Counted from the stretch's first letter, positions 1 through 8,530 are shown. The stretch: DNA of 64,000 nt from Williamsia muralis (GCF_002735905.1 NZ_PEBD01000004.1:1-64000), one strand, 5' to 3'. Made by a program: numbers and translations. Notes: a model not told the origin generated them from the letters alone.

Positions 1-83
1 GTCTGAAAGGGCACGCCGCCGGAACCAGGTACTGCGGAATGCTTATCGCACGGTCACTGTGTCGGCGGCGTGCCCTTTCAGAC
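1..83. repeat. Perfect 20-bp inverted repeat at the window edge
   Basis: Bases 1-20 are the exact reverse complement of 64-83, with 43 bases between. The arms lie inside the partial reading frame on the minus strand, encoding SERARRR in one copy and PAACPF in the other. It may extend left of the window. Confidence 0.9.
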
Positions 84-391
84 AGTAGGGCTGCGAACGT
101 GCCGTAAATGCTCATGTAGCCGAAATCGAGCCACACCGATTTACGCGCCGCCGCAACGCCTTGCGGTCCCCAGGTGCTGATGATCTCGGTTGCGCGCCGA
201 TGCGTTCCGGCGACCTCCAGAGCGATGATTCCTGGGCCGCCCGTCTCGTGCATCAAACGCTCATACCGCCACATCACCACCGTGGCCGCGGCGAAAACAC
301 CGCCGGCACATCGCGTTGCCAGCCTCAGCACCTCGCGTTCGTGCGACCGTGCCGGCGGTGTTGCGCATCGCCCGTTCATGTTCGCCGCCAT
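1..391 (-). CDS. Hypothetical membrane protein, partial (C-terminal end outside window)
   Basis: Open on the minus strand from an ATG at 391, after a GGGAGGG ribosome-binding site, to the left edge. The product has one clear membrane segment near residues 26-45, then a stretch reading like FELAG-x-RA-EI-x-WG, then a second hydrophobic segment (DFGYMSIYGTFAALL). I recall this order from a family of small uncharacterised actinobacterial membrane proteins; that is memory, not a search. It follows the 426-680 gene by about 35 bases, so the two are probably cotranscribed. After about residue 105 the translation is hydrophilic and overlaps a 20-bp inverted repeat, so the reading there may not be native. 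Function unknown. Confidence 0.6.
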   Translation of the reverse strand, partial: MAANMNGRCATPPARSHEREVLRLATRCAGGVFAAATVVMWRYERLMHETGGPGIIALEVAGTHRRATEIISTWGPQGVAAARKSVWLDFGYMSIYGTFAALLSERARRRHSDRAISIPQYLVPAACPFR

Positions 392-425
392 CGTCCCTCC
401 CAGCTCGAGTTGCCCGGCCACAACG

Positions 426-680
426 TTACTGTCGCGGGGTGTTGCGCTGGAAGGCACGTGACGCCGCATAGGTGAAGATGAGGGCAAGCCCCAGTGGCAC
501 CGCCATGGTGGCCACCACACCGCGGATGGTGAAGGTGTTGTCCTCGTCGGCGAGGCCGCCGATGACGCGTCCACCGACCTGGATGATCATCAAATACAGC
601 ACAACGACGAGGGCGAACGCCCAATAGGTCAGAGAACGAGATGGGTTTCGGCCCGAGGTCGGGGACGCGTTCGCGGTCAT
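426..680 (-). CDS. Small two-helix membrane protein
   Basis: An 84-residue product with two hydrophobic helices (about residues 19-40 and 54-73) joined by a loop containing ADEDN, and short charged tails. No enzymatic motif is visible. The next gene on the same strand starts about 35 bases downstream and is also a membrane protein. I do not recognise the family. The hydrophobic pattern and the lack of a better frame support it as a real gene. Confidence 0.6.
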   Translation of the reverse strand: MTANASPTSGRNPSRSLTYWAFALVVVLYLMIIQVGGRVIGGLADEDNTFTIRGVVATMAVPLGLALIFTYAASRAFQRNTPRQ

Positions 681-728
681 GCGTCAGCGTAAGCGGCTTC
701 CTGGGGCGACCGGAATGGCCCGTTTGTG

Positions 729-1700
729 TCAGCTGCTGCCGAGACTTCCTGGGGTGATGCAGATCAACCCGGTGCAGGGGGGCTTGGGTAGCTGGTAGGT
801 GATGGTGATCGAGGGGGCTTCTGCGCTCAGCGCAGTCGCGCCTCCCGCGGGATGCAGGGAGGAGCCGCCGCCGCCGCTTCCAAGAGCATCAACTGAGCCG
901 CCGCCGCCGCCGTAGAGTCCGCCACCGCCACCTCCGCCACCGATGATCGTGCTTACACCTTGGCCGGCGATGACTGATCCGCCATCTCCGCCGACACCGA
1001 GCCGGCCTGGTTTTCCGAAGCCGACTGAGCTGAACCGGCTTTGTCCTCCTGCGCCTCCGGCGGTGGCTGTGGCTGCCTGGCCGGCTTCGACTTGGGTGCT
1101 GGGGGTATCTGCATCGTTGCCGTCGAGGAAGTAGGTGGCGCCACCGCCACCGGCTGCGACGAGCACCCGAGAGGTGAGGTCAGTTGCGTCGGTGCGTACA
1201 TCGGATGCGCCGCCGCCGCCCGCTCCGGGAGCCTGATCTTCACGACCTGGCCAGTAGGGACGACCTCCGTTGCCGCCGCCATTGGCGCCTGCTGCCCCTG
1301 GGGTGTCGTCGGGTCCTTCGACGGTGTCTCCGCCGTTGCCCCCGACCACTGCGAACAGTGTCCTTGTCCCGGTTGGCATCGACACCGTTCCTGTCACCAC
1401 TGCCCCCTGACCACCTGACGAATGTGCGAATGTTCCTTGGTGGGACCCACCGCGGCCACCTACAGCGCTCACCTGCACCGACCCCACGTTCAGTGGCACA
1501 GTCAGGGCGTGGGTGCCTGCGGTGGTGTAGATGCACCGAACCACCCCGGCGCGGTCCGGCTGCGTACACCCTGCCGTTGGCGGCTCGGCCGAGGCCATCC
1601 CGGGGCCCACCAGCAACGCGCCGAGCATTGACACTGCGCCCGCTGCCGCGATCGCACCGTGTGGTCGCACTCCTGGCCGTACCCTGTTCCTCCCCGTCAT
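729..1700 (-). CDS. Secreted glycine-rich protein
   Basis: About 323 residues from the ATG at 1700; an ATG three codons upstream (1709) is possible. A basic N-terminus and hydrophobic stretch (AIAAAGAVSMLGALLVGPG) end in an ASA-like signal peptidase site. The mature part begins with a cysteine pair (CTQPDRAGVVRC) and a beta-rich segment with TAGTHALTVP. Long GG and GGGGGG runs with sparse aromatic residues follow, and a CTGLIC pair ends the protein. This is the layout of exported glycine-rich repeat proteins of actinobacteria. It lacks the PE domain of PE-PGRS proteins. A role at the cell surface is inference. Confidence 0.75.
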   Translation of the reverse strand: MTGRNRVRPGVRPHGAIAAAGAVSMLGALLVGPGMASAEPPTAGCTQPDRAGVVRCIYTTAGTHALTVPLNVGSVQVSAVGGRGGSHQGTFAHSSGGQGAVVTGTVSMPTGTRTLFAVVGGNGGDTVEGPDDTPGAAGANGGGNGGRPYWPGREDQAPGAGGGGASDVRTDATDLTSRVLVAAGGGGATYFLDGNDADTPSTQVEAGQAATATAGGAGGQSRFSSVGFGKPGRLGVGGDGGSVIAGQGVSTIIGGGGGGGGLYGGGGGSVDALGSGGGGSSLHPAGGATALSAEAPSITITYQLPKPPCTGLICITPGSLGSS

Positions 1701-1938
1701 GGCACACATCCATTCTCTGTCAACATCTTTGAGCAGCGCCCCGGGCCAGCACGCCAGGCGACGATAACCGCGCGGAGCTGTAGTTCAACAGTCCCCGAAA
1801 TGGGACGGTGTCGACGGCGTCGTCCTCGCTGAGCTGCCAAGCGAACAGCACGTGGCGGCGTCCTTTTGCGGCTTCGTCTGACAGGCGGTCGGGGCAAGGG
1901 CGGTCACGCGACTGAGCCACCTTTTGGTAGCGCTGGTT

Positions 1939-2367
1939 CTATTGTGCGGGAGTGTGTTCGACCGGTAGTAGCCCGAGCTGGGCAAGGAAATCGAGTTGGT
2001 CGAAGTAGAGGTGTTCAGAAGCGAGTTCGGATGCACGAACGACGTAGCTGGCGCTCCAGCGGAACGACACCGCCTTGCCGGTCGCATGCACGGGCCCGGA
2101 CGGACTGTGCAAGATGCCGTCGTGAGTGCCGTTGAACGCACCTTCGACCGAGACGTGGTCACCGTCGATGATGGCCGAGTTGACGCTGAGCGTGCCATCG
2201 GAGAAGGCGTGTTGGAACACTGACAGGAAACCCAGCACTTCGTCGCGGCCGGTGAAGGTTCCGCCAGGCGATACGAGTTCAGCGTCGGTGGCCCACGGTT
2301 CTGTGTCCGGGGTGCGATTGTTGAAAGCGTCGATGTGCTGATCGATGATGGTTCGGCTGCTACTCAT
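1939..2367 (-). CDS. SnoaL-like / nuclear transport factor 2 fold protein
   Basis: About 142 residues from the ATG at 2367, which has GGAA nine bases upstream; an ATG at 2382 lacks a site. The pattern is that of ester-cyclase-like SnoaL proteins: an N-terminal helix (IIDQHIDAFNNR), LVSPGGTFTGRDEVLGFL, a central strand region (VSVEGAFNGTHDG), then KAVSFRWSASYVVRASELASEH. Such proteins are small-molecule-binding cones, some catalytic; the substrate cannot be read here. The gene diverges from the two-component operon, and its promoter region carries the palindromic motif at 2471-2489, so it is a likely target of that system (inference). Confidence 0.8.
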   Translation of the reverse strand: MSSSRTIIDQHIDAFNNRTPDTEPWATDAELVSPGGTFTGRDEVLGFLSVFQHAFSDGTLSVNSAIIDGDHVSVEGAFNGTHDGILHSPSGPVHATGKAVSFRWSASYVVRASELASEHLYFDQLDFLAQLGLLPVEHTPAQ

Positions 2368-2470
2368 GGCATGAGGTTCCATTACTGTTGAGGCGTTTGA
2401 TGTTTCGGACGTACGGGGTGCGGCGGCTTGCCATGCTCGGCCAGGATAGAGCGTGGGGATCGGGTGGGTT

Positions 2471-2489
2471 AGTCCCATAACTGGGGGGA
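2471..2489 (-). promoter_or_regulatory. Palindromic promoter motif, copy 1
   Basis: On the plus strand it reads AGTCCCATAACTGGGGGGA, with a CCCA-N4-TGGG core. Viewed from the SnoaL gene, the motif is followed by ACC and, about 40 bases from its first C, by a candidate -10 TATCCT. A copy with 16 of 19 bases identical lies at 8512-8530 in the same orientation to its gene. Probable activator or repressor site. Confidence 0.6.
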
Positions 2490-2592
2490 TCAGCTTCGAT
2501 ACGCGACGTCGAAGAATGTCTGCGGGGGCCTGTCCATGGCGGTAGTTTGAGTGACTGGGGCCGATCTGCTGTCGGGGTGGATGGAGTGAGCT

Positions 2593-3246
2593 GTGTCTGG
2601 GTGTCGGGTGGGAATGGTCGACGATCATCAGTCCCCGGTGTGGGGAATCGAGCGGGTCGTGTCCGAGTGTGCGGATCTGGAGTGGGTGGGTGCCGGGACA
2701 TCGGTGCCGCAGTTGATGGCGTTGGCACCGAATGTAGATGTGGTGGTGCTCGATCTGAGATTGGCTGACGGGTCGAGTCCCCAAGACAACGTGGAGCAGT
2801 TGCACCAGGCGGGTGCGCAGGTGTTGGTGTACACGTCGGGGGAGTATCCGGAGCTGTTGCGGTCGGCTGCGCGGGCAGGGGCGCTGGGCGTGGTTCTCAA
2901 ATCGGCGCCGCAGCGAGATGTGCTCGCTGCGATCAGGGCGGCCGGGCGGGGTGAGGCGGTGTTGGGTACCGAGTGGGCCGCGGCGATCGACGGTGATCCC
3001 GATCTTGTTGCAGTGCACCTGAGTCCACAGTTGCAGCGGGTGCTGGCGCTATACGCCTCGGGCGAGACCTCGGGGCGGGTAGCCCAGCAAGTGGGGGTGC
3101 AGGTCGATACCGTCCACGAGTACCTCAAGCGCATTCGGGAGAAGTATGCACAGGCCGGACGGCCTGCCCGCTCGAAGCTCGACCTCTTCAAGCGGGCCGT
3201 GGAGGATGGCTGGCTCCCGATGCCTGGGCGCACACCGCGCCAGTGA
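2593..3246 (+). CDS. LuxR/NarL-family response regulator
   Basis: 217 residues starting at GTG 2593. The receiver domain has the acidic pair D10-D11 and the expected phosphoacceptor Asp54 in VVVLDLRLADG; T/S (YTSGEY) and K (VVLKSAP) follow in their usual order. The C-terminal third (LSPQLQRVLALYASG onward) is a helix-turn-helix of LuxR type, ending HEYLKRIREKYAQAGR. Its stop overlaps the kinase start by four bases (GTGA), so the pair is translationally coupled. The C-terminal part resembles the stand-alone protein at 31096-31479. Likely DNA targets are the palindromes at 2471-2489 and 8512-8530 (inference). Confidence 0.85.
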   Translation: MSGCRVGMVDDHQSPVWGIERVVSECADLEWVGAGTSVPQLMALAPNVDVVVLDLRLADGSSPQDNVEQLHQAGAQVLVYTSGEYPELLRSAARAGALGVVLKSAPQRDVLAAIRAAGRGEAVLGTEWAAAIDGDPDLVAVHLSPQLQRVLALYASGETSGRVAQQVGVQVDTVHEYLKRIREKYAQAGRPARSKLDLFKRAVEDGWLPMPGRTPRQ

Positions 3247-5636
3247 GTACCGTGCCCTACGTCCAAAGCGCCGTTGGCATGGCTGTACGAGCCAGGTCGG
3301 CGATGCGCCCCGCGGCCGCGGTCGACGGCGCGTGGATTGTCCGTCTGGTGGCCCGGTTCATCGGAGCGGGATATGTGGCTTACTTTGCAGTGGCACTGCC
3401 AGAGATGTGGCGTGAGGCGGCGGTGGTTTCGGGATGGTGGACGCCGACGGCGATCGTGGTGGTGTTCGGCCCAGGCGTTGCGTTGTTGGCGGCAACGTTT
3501 GGCACTGGTACGCGCTATGTTCGGGTTTTCGCGGTGGCGGCCGTGGCGGGGTATGTGGTGGCAGCGGCGGGGTGGCTGGTGGCGTGGACGGGGGAAGGTC
3601 TCACCGGGACCCGCGGTACATGGTTGGTGACGTTTTCGGGGTTGGTCGGGTTGTGCGCCGCGCTGGTGTGGCGGCCGGTCTGGGTGTGTGCGGTGCAAGC
3701 GGCCGCCACCGCAGGATCGTCGGTGATCAATCAACTGCCGTTGCGGACGCCGCAGGACCTGTGGGTGCGGGTCAGTACAGAAACTGTGTGGGCCTTGGGA
3801 TTCAGCGGTGTTTTCGTCGCCGGAGTGATGATGGCTGTACGTACCGCCGGGGAGCTGGATGCCACCCGTGAGGAGGTGGGCCGAGACGCTGCGTCCGCCG
3901 CGGCACGGGTTGCCCGTGATGGCGAACGCGCCCGGTTTGATGCCCTGGTGCACGATCGGGTGATTGCCACGCTGCTCGAGGCTGCCCGTACCAACACCCC
4001 CCGACGTCTGCCGGCGCAGGCGAGGGCGGCGCTGACCGCACTCGATGGGCTTGCCGCCCCTACCGGCGACAGCGCCCCAGAATCGGCGGCAGCGGTGATG
4101 AAGCGGCTACAGCGAGCCCTGGCAGACTGCGACCACGACGTCGCGCTGACCACCTACGTCCACGACCCGGCTCTGACGTTCCCGGTAGACGCTGTGTCGG
4201 CAGTTGCTGCTGCCATGGCAGAAGCAGTGCGTAACAGCGCATCACACGCAGGGCCGGCCGCCCACACCCGGGTCAACATCGAGCTCGCTGCCGGTCGACT
4301 CAAGGTCGACGTCGTCGACTCCGGTCAAGGATTTGATCCCGAGACGGCAGGGATGGGCCGTTTCGGAATCGCAGGCAGTATCACCGCACGGTTGAAGAGT
4401 GTGCCTGGTGGCCGTTCGGCGATCGTCAGTCAACGAGGTGCTGGAACCGTGGTCGAACTCGAATGGGCGCAACCCGCGGGCCCGGGTACACCGCGAACAG
4501 CGTCATCGACCGGTTCCCTCGGCGGTGTCTCGTCCCGATCACGCGGTCGTGCACTCCGGGCGCTCCACCGGCGGCAGATACTGCTGGATGGGGCTGAGGG
4601 TGCGCATCGTGGTGATGCCTCCACGATCATCGGCATGCAAACCAGATGGGCAACGGCGGTGGCCGCGGGGTTTGTGGCCTGCGCTGTCGTAGCGACGGCG
4701 GGCTCTTTCGCTTCTGGCATGTCACTTGCTCCGGCGATGGGGTCATTGGCGCTACTGGCGGCGGGAGTTGTCGTGGTCGTCGCTGCGCGCGGAGATCCCA
4801 TTCACCGGTGGGCGGGGATGGTCTGCGCGGCGGTCCCGGCGTTGCAGATCGCCGTGGTGTGGCCGGGCCTTCCAGTTCCTCTGAGCGATCCGCTGCAGGC
4901 CTCAGCGACCGTCGGTGGCGGCGTGGTCGTGTGTGCGTTCCTGTGCGTTCGGGGTCGGGTCGGCTGGGCGTGGGCCGGTCAGGTCGCGGCATGTGCGGTG
5001 TACGCATGGTGGGGAATCGCGACAGGTCAGGGACCGGAGGTGGCAGTGCCGGTGTACCTGTCGAACGCGGGAGTGATGATGATGGCCACCTTTTTTGCAG
5101 CGATCTTGCGTCCTGCCGCCCGTGATATTTACAGGTTGCGTGCTGAACACGCTGCGCGCAGTGCCGAGCGGGCTGCTATCGAAGCGGCTCGGGTCGAACG
5201 CGCCTATCAACTCCGACGTCTCGATGAACTGGCCCGGCCCATGCTCACCGCAATAGCTGACCAGGCCGGGTTGTCAGATCAACAGCGAACGAACGCAACT
5301 CTTCTCGAGGCGCGCCTGCGCGACAGCATCCGTGCCAGAGCGTTCGACACTCCGGACGTGGCTCGGGCGGCATGGGCGGCCCGGGCCCGCGGTGTCTCTG
5401 TGCTGTTGTTCGACGACGGCGCCTTAGATGACGCCGAAACCCTCGTCGCCGCCCGTCTTCAGCACGCCGCGGCCCTGCACCTCGATGCCGCGCAATCGGG
5501 TTCAGTCACTATTCGCGTCGCGCCCCCGGGACGCCCACACCTGGCCACCGTCATCGAGGCCACCGCCAGCGCCACGGTGCGCCACGAATACGACCACGCC
5601 GCTTGCGAAAGCGCGCAGACAGTCGAAACGAAGTGA
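3243..5636 (+). CDS. Sensor histidine kinase with tandem membrane/kinase halves
   Basis: 797 residues from a GTG overlapping the regulator. Half one has several membrane helices (about residues 30-205), a HisKA_3-like box with His237 in LVHDRVIATLL, an ATPase N-box (AEAVRNSASHA, about 326-336), a G1 box (DSGQG, about 359) and a G2-like GRFGIAG. After a linker (about 410-465), half two has another set of membrane helices, a coiled-coil-like stretch (RAERAAIEAARVERA), then LRDSIRARAF and RGVSVLLFDDG. The C-terminus recalls a degraded kinase core without a recognisable N-box or G-box. Probably one catalytic and one sensory or scaffolding half. The signal is unknown. Confidence 0.8.
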   Translation: MSTVPYVQSAVGMAVRARSAMRPAAAVDGAWIVRLVARFIGAGYVAYFAVALPEMWREAAVVSGWWTPTAIVVVFGPGVALLAATFGTGTRYVRVFAVAAVAGYVVAAAGWLVAWTGEGLTGTRGTWLVTFSGLVGLCAALVWRPVWVCAVQAAATAGSSVINQLPLRTPQDLWVRVSTETVWALGFSGVFVAGVMMAVRTAGELDATREEVGRDAASAAARVARDGERARFDALVHDRVIATLLEAARTNTPRRLPAQARAALTALDGLAAPTGDSAPESAAAVMKRLQRALADCDHDVALTTYVHDPALTFPVDAVSAVAAAMAEAVRNSASHAGPAAHTRVNIELAAGRLKVDVVDSGQGFDPETAGMGRFGIAGSITARLKSVPGGRSAIVSQRGAGTVVELEWAQPAGPGTPRTASSTGSLGGVSSRSRGRALRALHRRQILLDGAEGAHRGDASTIIGMQTRWATAVAAGFVACAVVATAGSFASGMSLAPAMGSLALLAAGVVVVVAARGDPIHRWAGMVCAAVPALQIAVVWPGLPVPLSDPLQASATVGGGVVVCAFLCVRGRVGWAWAGQVAACAVYAWWGIATGQGPEVAVPVYLSNAGVMMMATFFAAILRPAARDIYRLRAEHAARSAERAAIEAARVERAYQLRRLDELARPMLTAIADQAGLSDQQRTNATLLEARLRDSIRARAFDTPDVARAAWAARARGVSVLLFDDGALDDAETLVAARLQHAAALHLDAAQSGSVTIRVAPPGRPHLATVIEATASATVRHEYDHAACESAQTVETK

Positions 5637-5729
5637 ATCCCGGGTGTGCCACGGCGAGCACACCCGGAAATCGAGGAACTACATGGACGCCGACGTTGAG
5701 AAGCGGGCAAGGGTGTCATGCCGGTACGG

Positions 5730-7166
5730 CTATCGGCGTCGGGACACAAGAATTGACGAGGTGACGACGACGAATATCAGCACGTAGCACCCGGCGTAAA
5801 GGGGGACGGTCAGCTGTTGCCACCAGTGAGGGTTGTCGGGCCGAGGCAGCATGAACAGTCCGATGCCGATGACGTGGTCGGTGTCGCGCCAGGGTCCGCT
5901 GCCCCAATAGTTCCACCACCACGCGAACACCGGGACCGCCAGGGCCGCGGGCGCCATCAACCGCAGTGCGGAAGGACGTGTGCATGCGGAGTGCAGCGTG
6001 ATGATGAACAGAGGCACGAACCAGACCCAGTGGTGGCCCCAGGAGAACGGGGACACCGCGGTTGCGGTCATCGCTGTCACGGTGATGGCCAGAAGTTCCT
6101 GACGCTGATGGTGGGCGACGGCAGCGGCCCACAAACCCAGGCCCAGTGCCGGTAGGGCGGCGCAGAGCCACAACCACATGGGTGACTCGAACGTCCCGGT
6201 GGCGTCATTGAGGTAGCGGGTGATGTCGTAGAACCGGAGCATCTGGGCGAAGAAACCGTTGATGGATTGGTTGGCCGGGGCGTCGACGCCACCGACGTTC
6301 GCTGCATCAAGGAACCGTCCACTCCAGTACGTCCACGAATCGTGAGGCGCAACAACGTAACCCACGACGATCGTGGACGTGAATCCGAGCAGCCCGTTGA
6401 GACAGGCTCGCCATTGTCGGGTGAGCATCAGATAGATGAGAAACAACAGCGGGGTGAGTTTGATGCCGGCCGCTACGCCGACTCCGAACCCCCGCAGCCG
6501 TGACTTACTGGGTTGGAGAAGGTCACACAGAATCAGTGCCATCAGGAAGACATTGATCTGGCCAAACCAGAAGGTGTCGCGGATCGGTTCGAATGAAGTG
6601 ACGACGAAGGCCAAGAACACAGACGACAGCGCAGTTCGGATGGTGACCCGATAGCCCAGGCTGCACATTGAACGGCCCACCACGAAGACGAGAGCAGCGA
6701 AAGTGGCACTCCACCAGACGATATTGGCGAGGTGCTGGCTCATCACCGCTAGTGGTGTGAAAAGTGCAGCGGCGAACGGGGTGTAAGTCCACTGCATTCC
6801 CCACAGCACAGGCCCGTTGTAGAGGCCGGTACCCGCGCGGACAGCCTGCGCGCCGGCACGGTAGATCTGCAGATCGGCGTAATTGCCGAAAATCGAGTAG
6901 TGCGGATCGGTGATCGGTATCGCGACTACATGCCATATTCCCACCGCCACCGCCGCTGCGGCGACCACCGCAACGTGCCCCCAACTAGGGCCCCGAAATC
7001 CCTCGTGCGGCGACGTCGTAATCGGGGAGGGCCCGGAGTCGGAGTCTTCTGGCGACCCCGGGCGGAAACCTGCAGCTAGCCGGGCGGGCGCTGAGAAGCC
7101 GGGCGCGGGCCGAGCATTCACGCCGCGGGTTCTGCTGTCTGGTACCGCTGTCCTACCCGGTGCCAC
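5730..7166 (-). CDS. GT87-type polyprenol-phosphate-mannose mannosyltransferase
   Basis: 478 residues with about ten membrane helices, after a disordered N-terminal tail of about 60 residues. The family signature is present: an Asp in ADLQIYRAGAQAV (Asp98, in the place of the catalytic Asp of PimE), then GTGLYNG and WTYTPFAAALFTPLAV. GT87 enzymes (DUF2029, PimE family) add alpha-1,2-mannose to lipoglycans or glycolipids from decaprenyl-phosphomannose on the outer face of the membrane. The acceptor here is unknown. The start is a GTG at 7166 with a weak site, and a later start is possible given the tail. Convergent with the two-component operon. Confidence 0.8.
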   Translation of the reverse strand: MAPGRTAVPDSRTRGVNARPAPGFSAPARLAAGFRPGSPEDSDSGPSPITTSPHEGFRGPSWGHVAVVAAAAVAVGIWHVVAIPITDPHYSIFGNYADLQIYRAGAQAVRAGTGLYNGPVLWGMQWTYTPFAAALFTPLAVMSQHLANIVWWSATFAALVFVVGRSMCSLGYRVTIRTALSSVFLAFVVTSFEPIRDTFWFGQINVFLMALILCDLLQPSKSRLRGFGVGVAAGIKLTPLLFLIYLMLTRQWRACLNGLLGFTSTIVVGYVVAPHDSWTYWSGRFLDAANVGGVDAPANQSINGFFAQMLRFYDITRYLNDATGTFESPMWLWLCAALPALGLGLWAAAVAHHQRQELLAITVTAMTATAVSPFSWGHHWVWFVPLFIITLHSACTRPSALRLMAPAALAVPVFAWWWNYWGSGPWRDTDHVIGIGLFMLPRPDNPHWWQQLTVPLYAGCYVLIFVVVTSSILVSRRR

Positions 7167-7185
7167 TGTCCCGGAGGTGTAGTGC

Positions 7186-7503
7186 TCATTGCGACGCGGG
7201 TGGGTTGATGTTGGTGTTGCGGGTGACGCCGGTCAGGTTCGGTGGTGTTTCGCGCGTCACGCCGGTCAAGTCAGGAGGGTCCGTCGTTGTTGTCGGCGGC
7301 TCCACTGTGGTCGTGCTCCTGCCTCCGCCCCCTGCGCCGTTGCTGCCGCTGTCGTGATCAGCGGAATCGGTTGCGGTAGTGGTGATTACTGATGATGACG
7401 AGCTGGGGGTCGATGCGGAGTCGTCATCGGTGCACGCGGCGGTCAGCAGGAGCAGTCCCGCACACAGTGCTGCCGTTGTCGCGGCGTAGGTCCGTCGTCT
7501 CAT
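7186..7503 (-). CDS. Small Thr/Ser-rich lipoprotein
   Basis: About 105 residues. The ATG at 7503 follows AGGAGA at eight bases and is preferred to the ATG at 7521. The basic start and hydrophobic core (TTAALCAGLLLLTAAC) end in a lipobox with Cys, so the mature protein is probably diacylated. The mature part is low-complexity: Ser/Thr runs, acidic residues, a GAGGGG stretch, and a C-terminal near-repeat (DLTGVTRETPP / NLTGVTRNTN). No enzymatic domain. It starts just inside the 3' end of the upstream CcdC-like gene, so the two are probably cotranscribed. Confidence 0.7.
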   Translation of the reverse strand: MRRRTYAATTAALCAGLLLLTAACTDDDSASTPSSSSSVITTTATDSADHDSGSNGAGGGGRSTTTVEPPTTTTDPPDLTGVTRETPPNLTGVTRNTNINPPASQ

Positions 7504-7517
7504 AGTGTCGGGTCTCC

Positions 7518-8027
7518 TCATGGTCGATGACTGGACGGTGTGCGGCGGGCGTCGGTTCGGTCGGTTGTGCGGGGATGTAGGGGTTGCGCCCGGCGCCACA
7601 GTAATTCGGCCTGCACGGCGATCATGGTGCCGATCATGATGACGATTTCGCCGATTCCGCCGTGGTCGCTGTTGCCGAGTAGGTAGGCGGCGGTACCGAG
7701 ACCAAACTTGACGACGACCATGGCCACGAAGATGCCGATGGTGAACGTCGTGCCCTGGACGTAAACGCGCCCATCAGCTTCACGCCACAGTCGGGTGTAG
7801 CGGCCTCGGATCAGACCCACCACCACGCTCAGGGCGATGCTGGCGGCCAGGAAGCCGTAGCCGATCACTCCGACCGGCAAGTGCAGCCCACCGATGACGA
7901 GTCCGACGACGATGTAGATCAAAGCCATCTTGAACCGGGAAGAGCCCACCAATTCGTGTCTGCGGGACTGCCGGTACACGGCGTATCCAATGAATCCTAC
8001 GAGCACCACTAGTTCGTAAACAGTCAT
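7518..8027 (-). CDS. CcdC-like (DUF1453) membrane protein
   Basis: 169 residues with about four to five membrane helices: an N-terminal VYELVVLVGFIGYAVYR, FKMALIYIVVGLVIGGLHL, IGYGFLAASIALSVVVGLIRG, FTIGIFVAMVVVKFGLG and a final helix, then a cytoplasmic tail rich in Arg and Thr. GLIRGRYTRLWREADGRVYVQG is the conserved loop I associate with the CcdC/DUF1453 group. No catalytic role is known. Its last codons overlap the lipoprotein gene start. Confidence 0.7.
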   Translation of the reverse strand: MTVYELVVLVGFIGYAVYRQSRRHELVGSSRFKMALIYIVVGLVIGGLHLPVGVIGYGFLAASIALSVVVGLIRGRYTRLWREADGRVYVQGTTFTIGIFVAMVVVKFGLGTAAYLLGNSDHGGIGEIVIMIGTMIAVQAELLWRRAQPLHPRTTDRTDARRTPSSHRP

Positions 8028-8066
8028 CTATCAAGCACTTTCGACATAGCGTTCGAGGCGGAAAAT

Positions 8067-8381
8067 CTAGGGAATGATGTTGTGCGGTACGAGATCGCCG
8101 ACGTTCAGCGGGGGCAATACCCGGACCGCGATCATGATCCCGTCACACAGCACCCACGCAGGGCTTCCGGTCGTGCACACGTAATGATCGGTTTTGTCCC
8201 AGTTCAGACACTCCCGATAGCACCAGGTCAGCCCGTCCCGCTGCTCAGTCCATGGCGGCGACGTCGGTTTAGGAACATCGACATGATCAGCCCCCGCGGT
8301 ACCGACAGCTCCGAACACGACTGCCGGCACCGCCAGCGCACCGATCACAGCGGAACGAAGAGCATTCTTACGCATCGACAT
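8067..8381 (-). CDS. Small secreted cysteine-containing protein
   Basis: About 104 residues. The ATG at 8381 follows AAAGG at four bases; an in-frame ATG two codons later is also possible. The signal peptide (RSAVIGALAVPAVVFGAVGTAGA) is followed by a short mature protein with four cysteines (WCYREC, VCTTG, LCDG), so two disulfides are likely outside the cell. It ends MIAVRVLPPLNVGDLVPHNIIP. I do not recognise the family. Its promoter region carries the second copy of the palindromic motif at 8512-8530, which ties it to the two-component system by inference. Confidence 0.65.
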   Translation of the reverse strand: MSMRKNALRSAVIGALAVPAVVFGAVGTAGADHVDVPKPTSPPWTEQRDGLTWCYRECLNWDKTDHYVCTTGSPAWVLCDGIMIAVRVLPPLNVGDLVPHNIIP

Positions 8382-8511
8382 CGACCTTTCAGTGGGTGCC
8401 GCATGGGGTCTTTCCCCAACGGCCGCAGTGCATGAACGTGAGCGGCGCACCAGCTTCCGGCTCTGGCGGGCGGTCCGCCAAGATCGTATGAAGACGTGTT
8501 GCCGGGAGGTA

Positions 8512-8530
8512 AGTCCCACAATTGGGGGGG
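8512..8530 (-). promoter_or_regulatory. Palindromic promoter motif, copy 2
   Basis: Plus strand AGTCCCACAATTGGGGGGG, with core CCCA-N4-TGGG. It lies upstream of the 8067-8381 gene, followed on the minus strand by ACC and, about 41 bases from its first C, by a candidate -10 TACGAT. Its layout matches the copy at 2471-2489. Confidence 0.6.

Noticed and set aside
1710-1938. Several short open frames before the SnoaL gene
   Set aside because: All lack ribosome-binding sites and have Arg/Pro-rich shadow composition; no gene called.
2628-3953. Long minus-strand open frame opposite the two-component genes
   Set aside because: It lies on the other strand of a clear regulator and kinase; its product is low-complexity and has no domain. 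It is a high-GC shadow.
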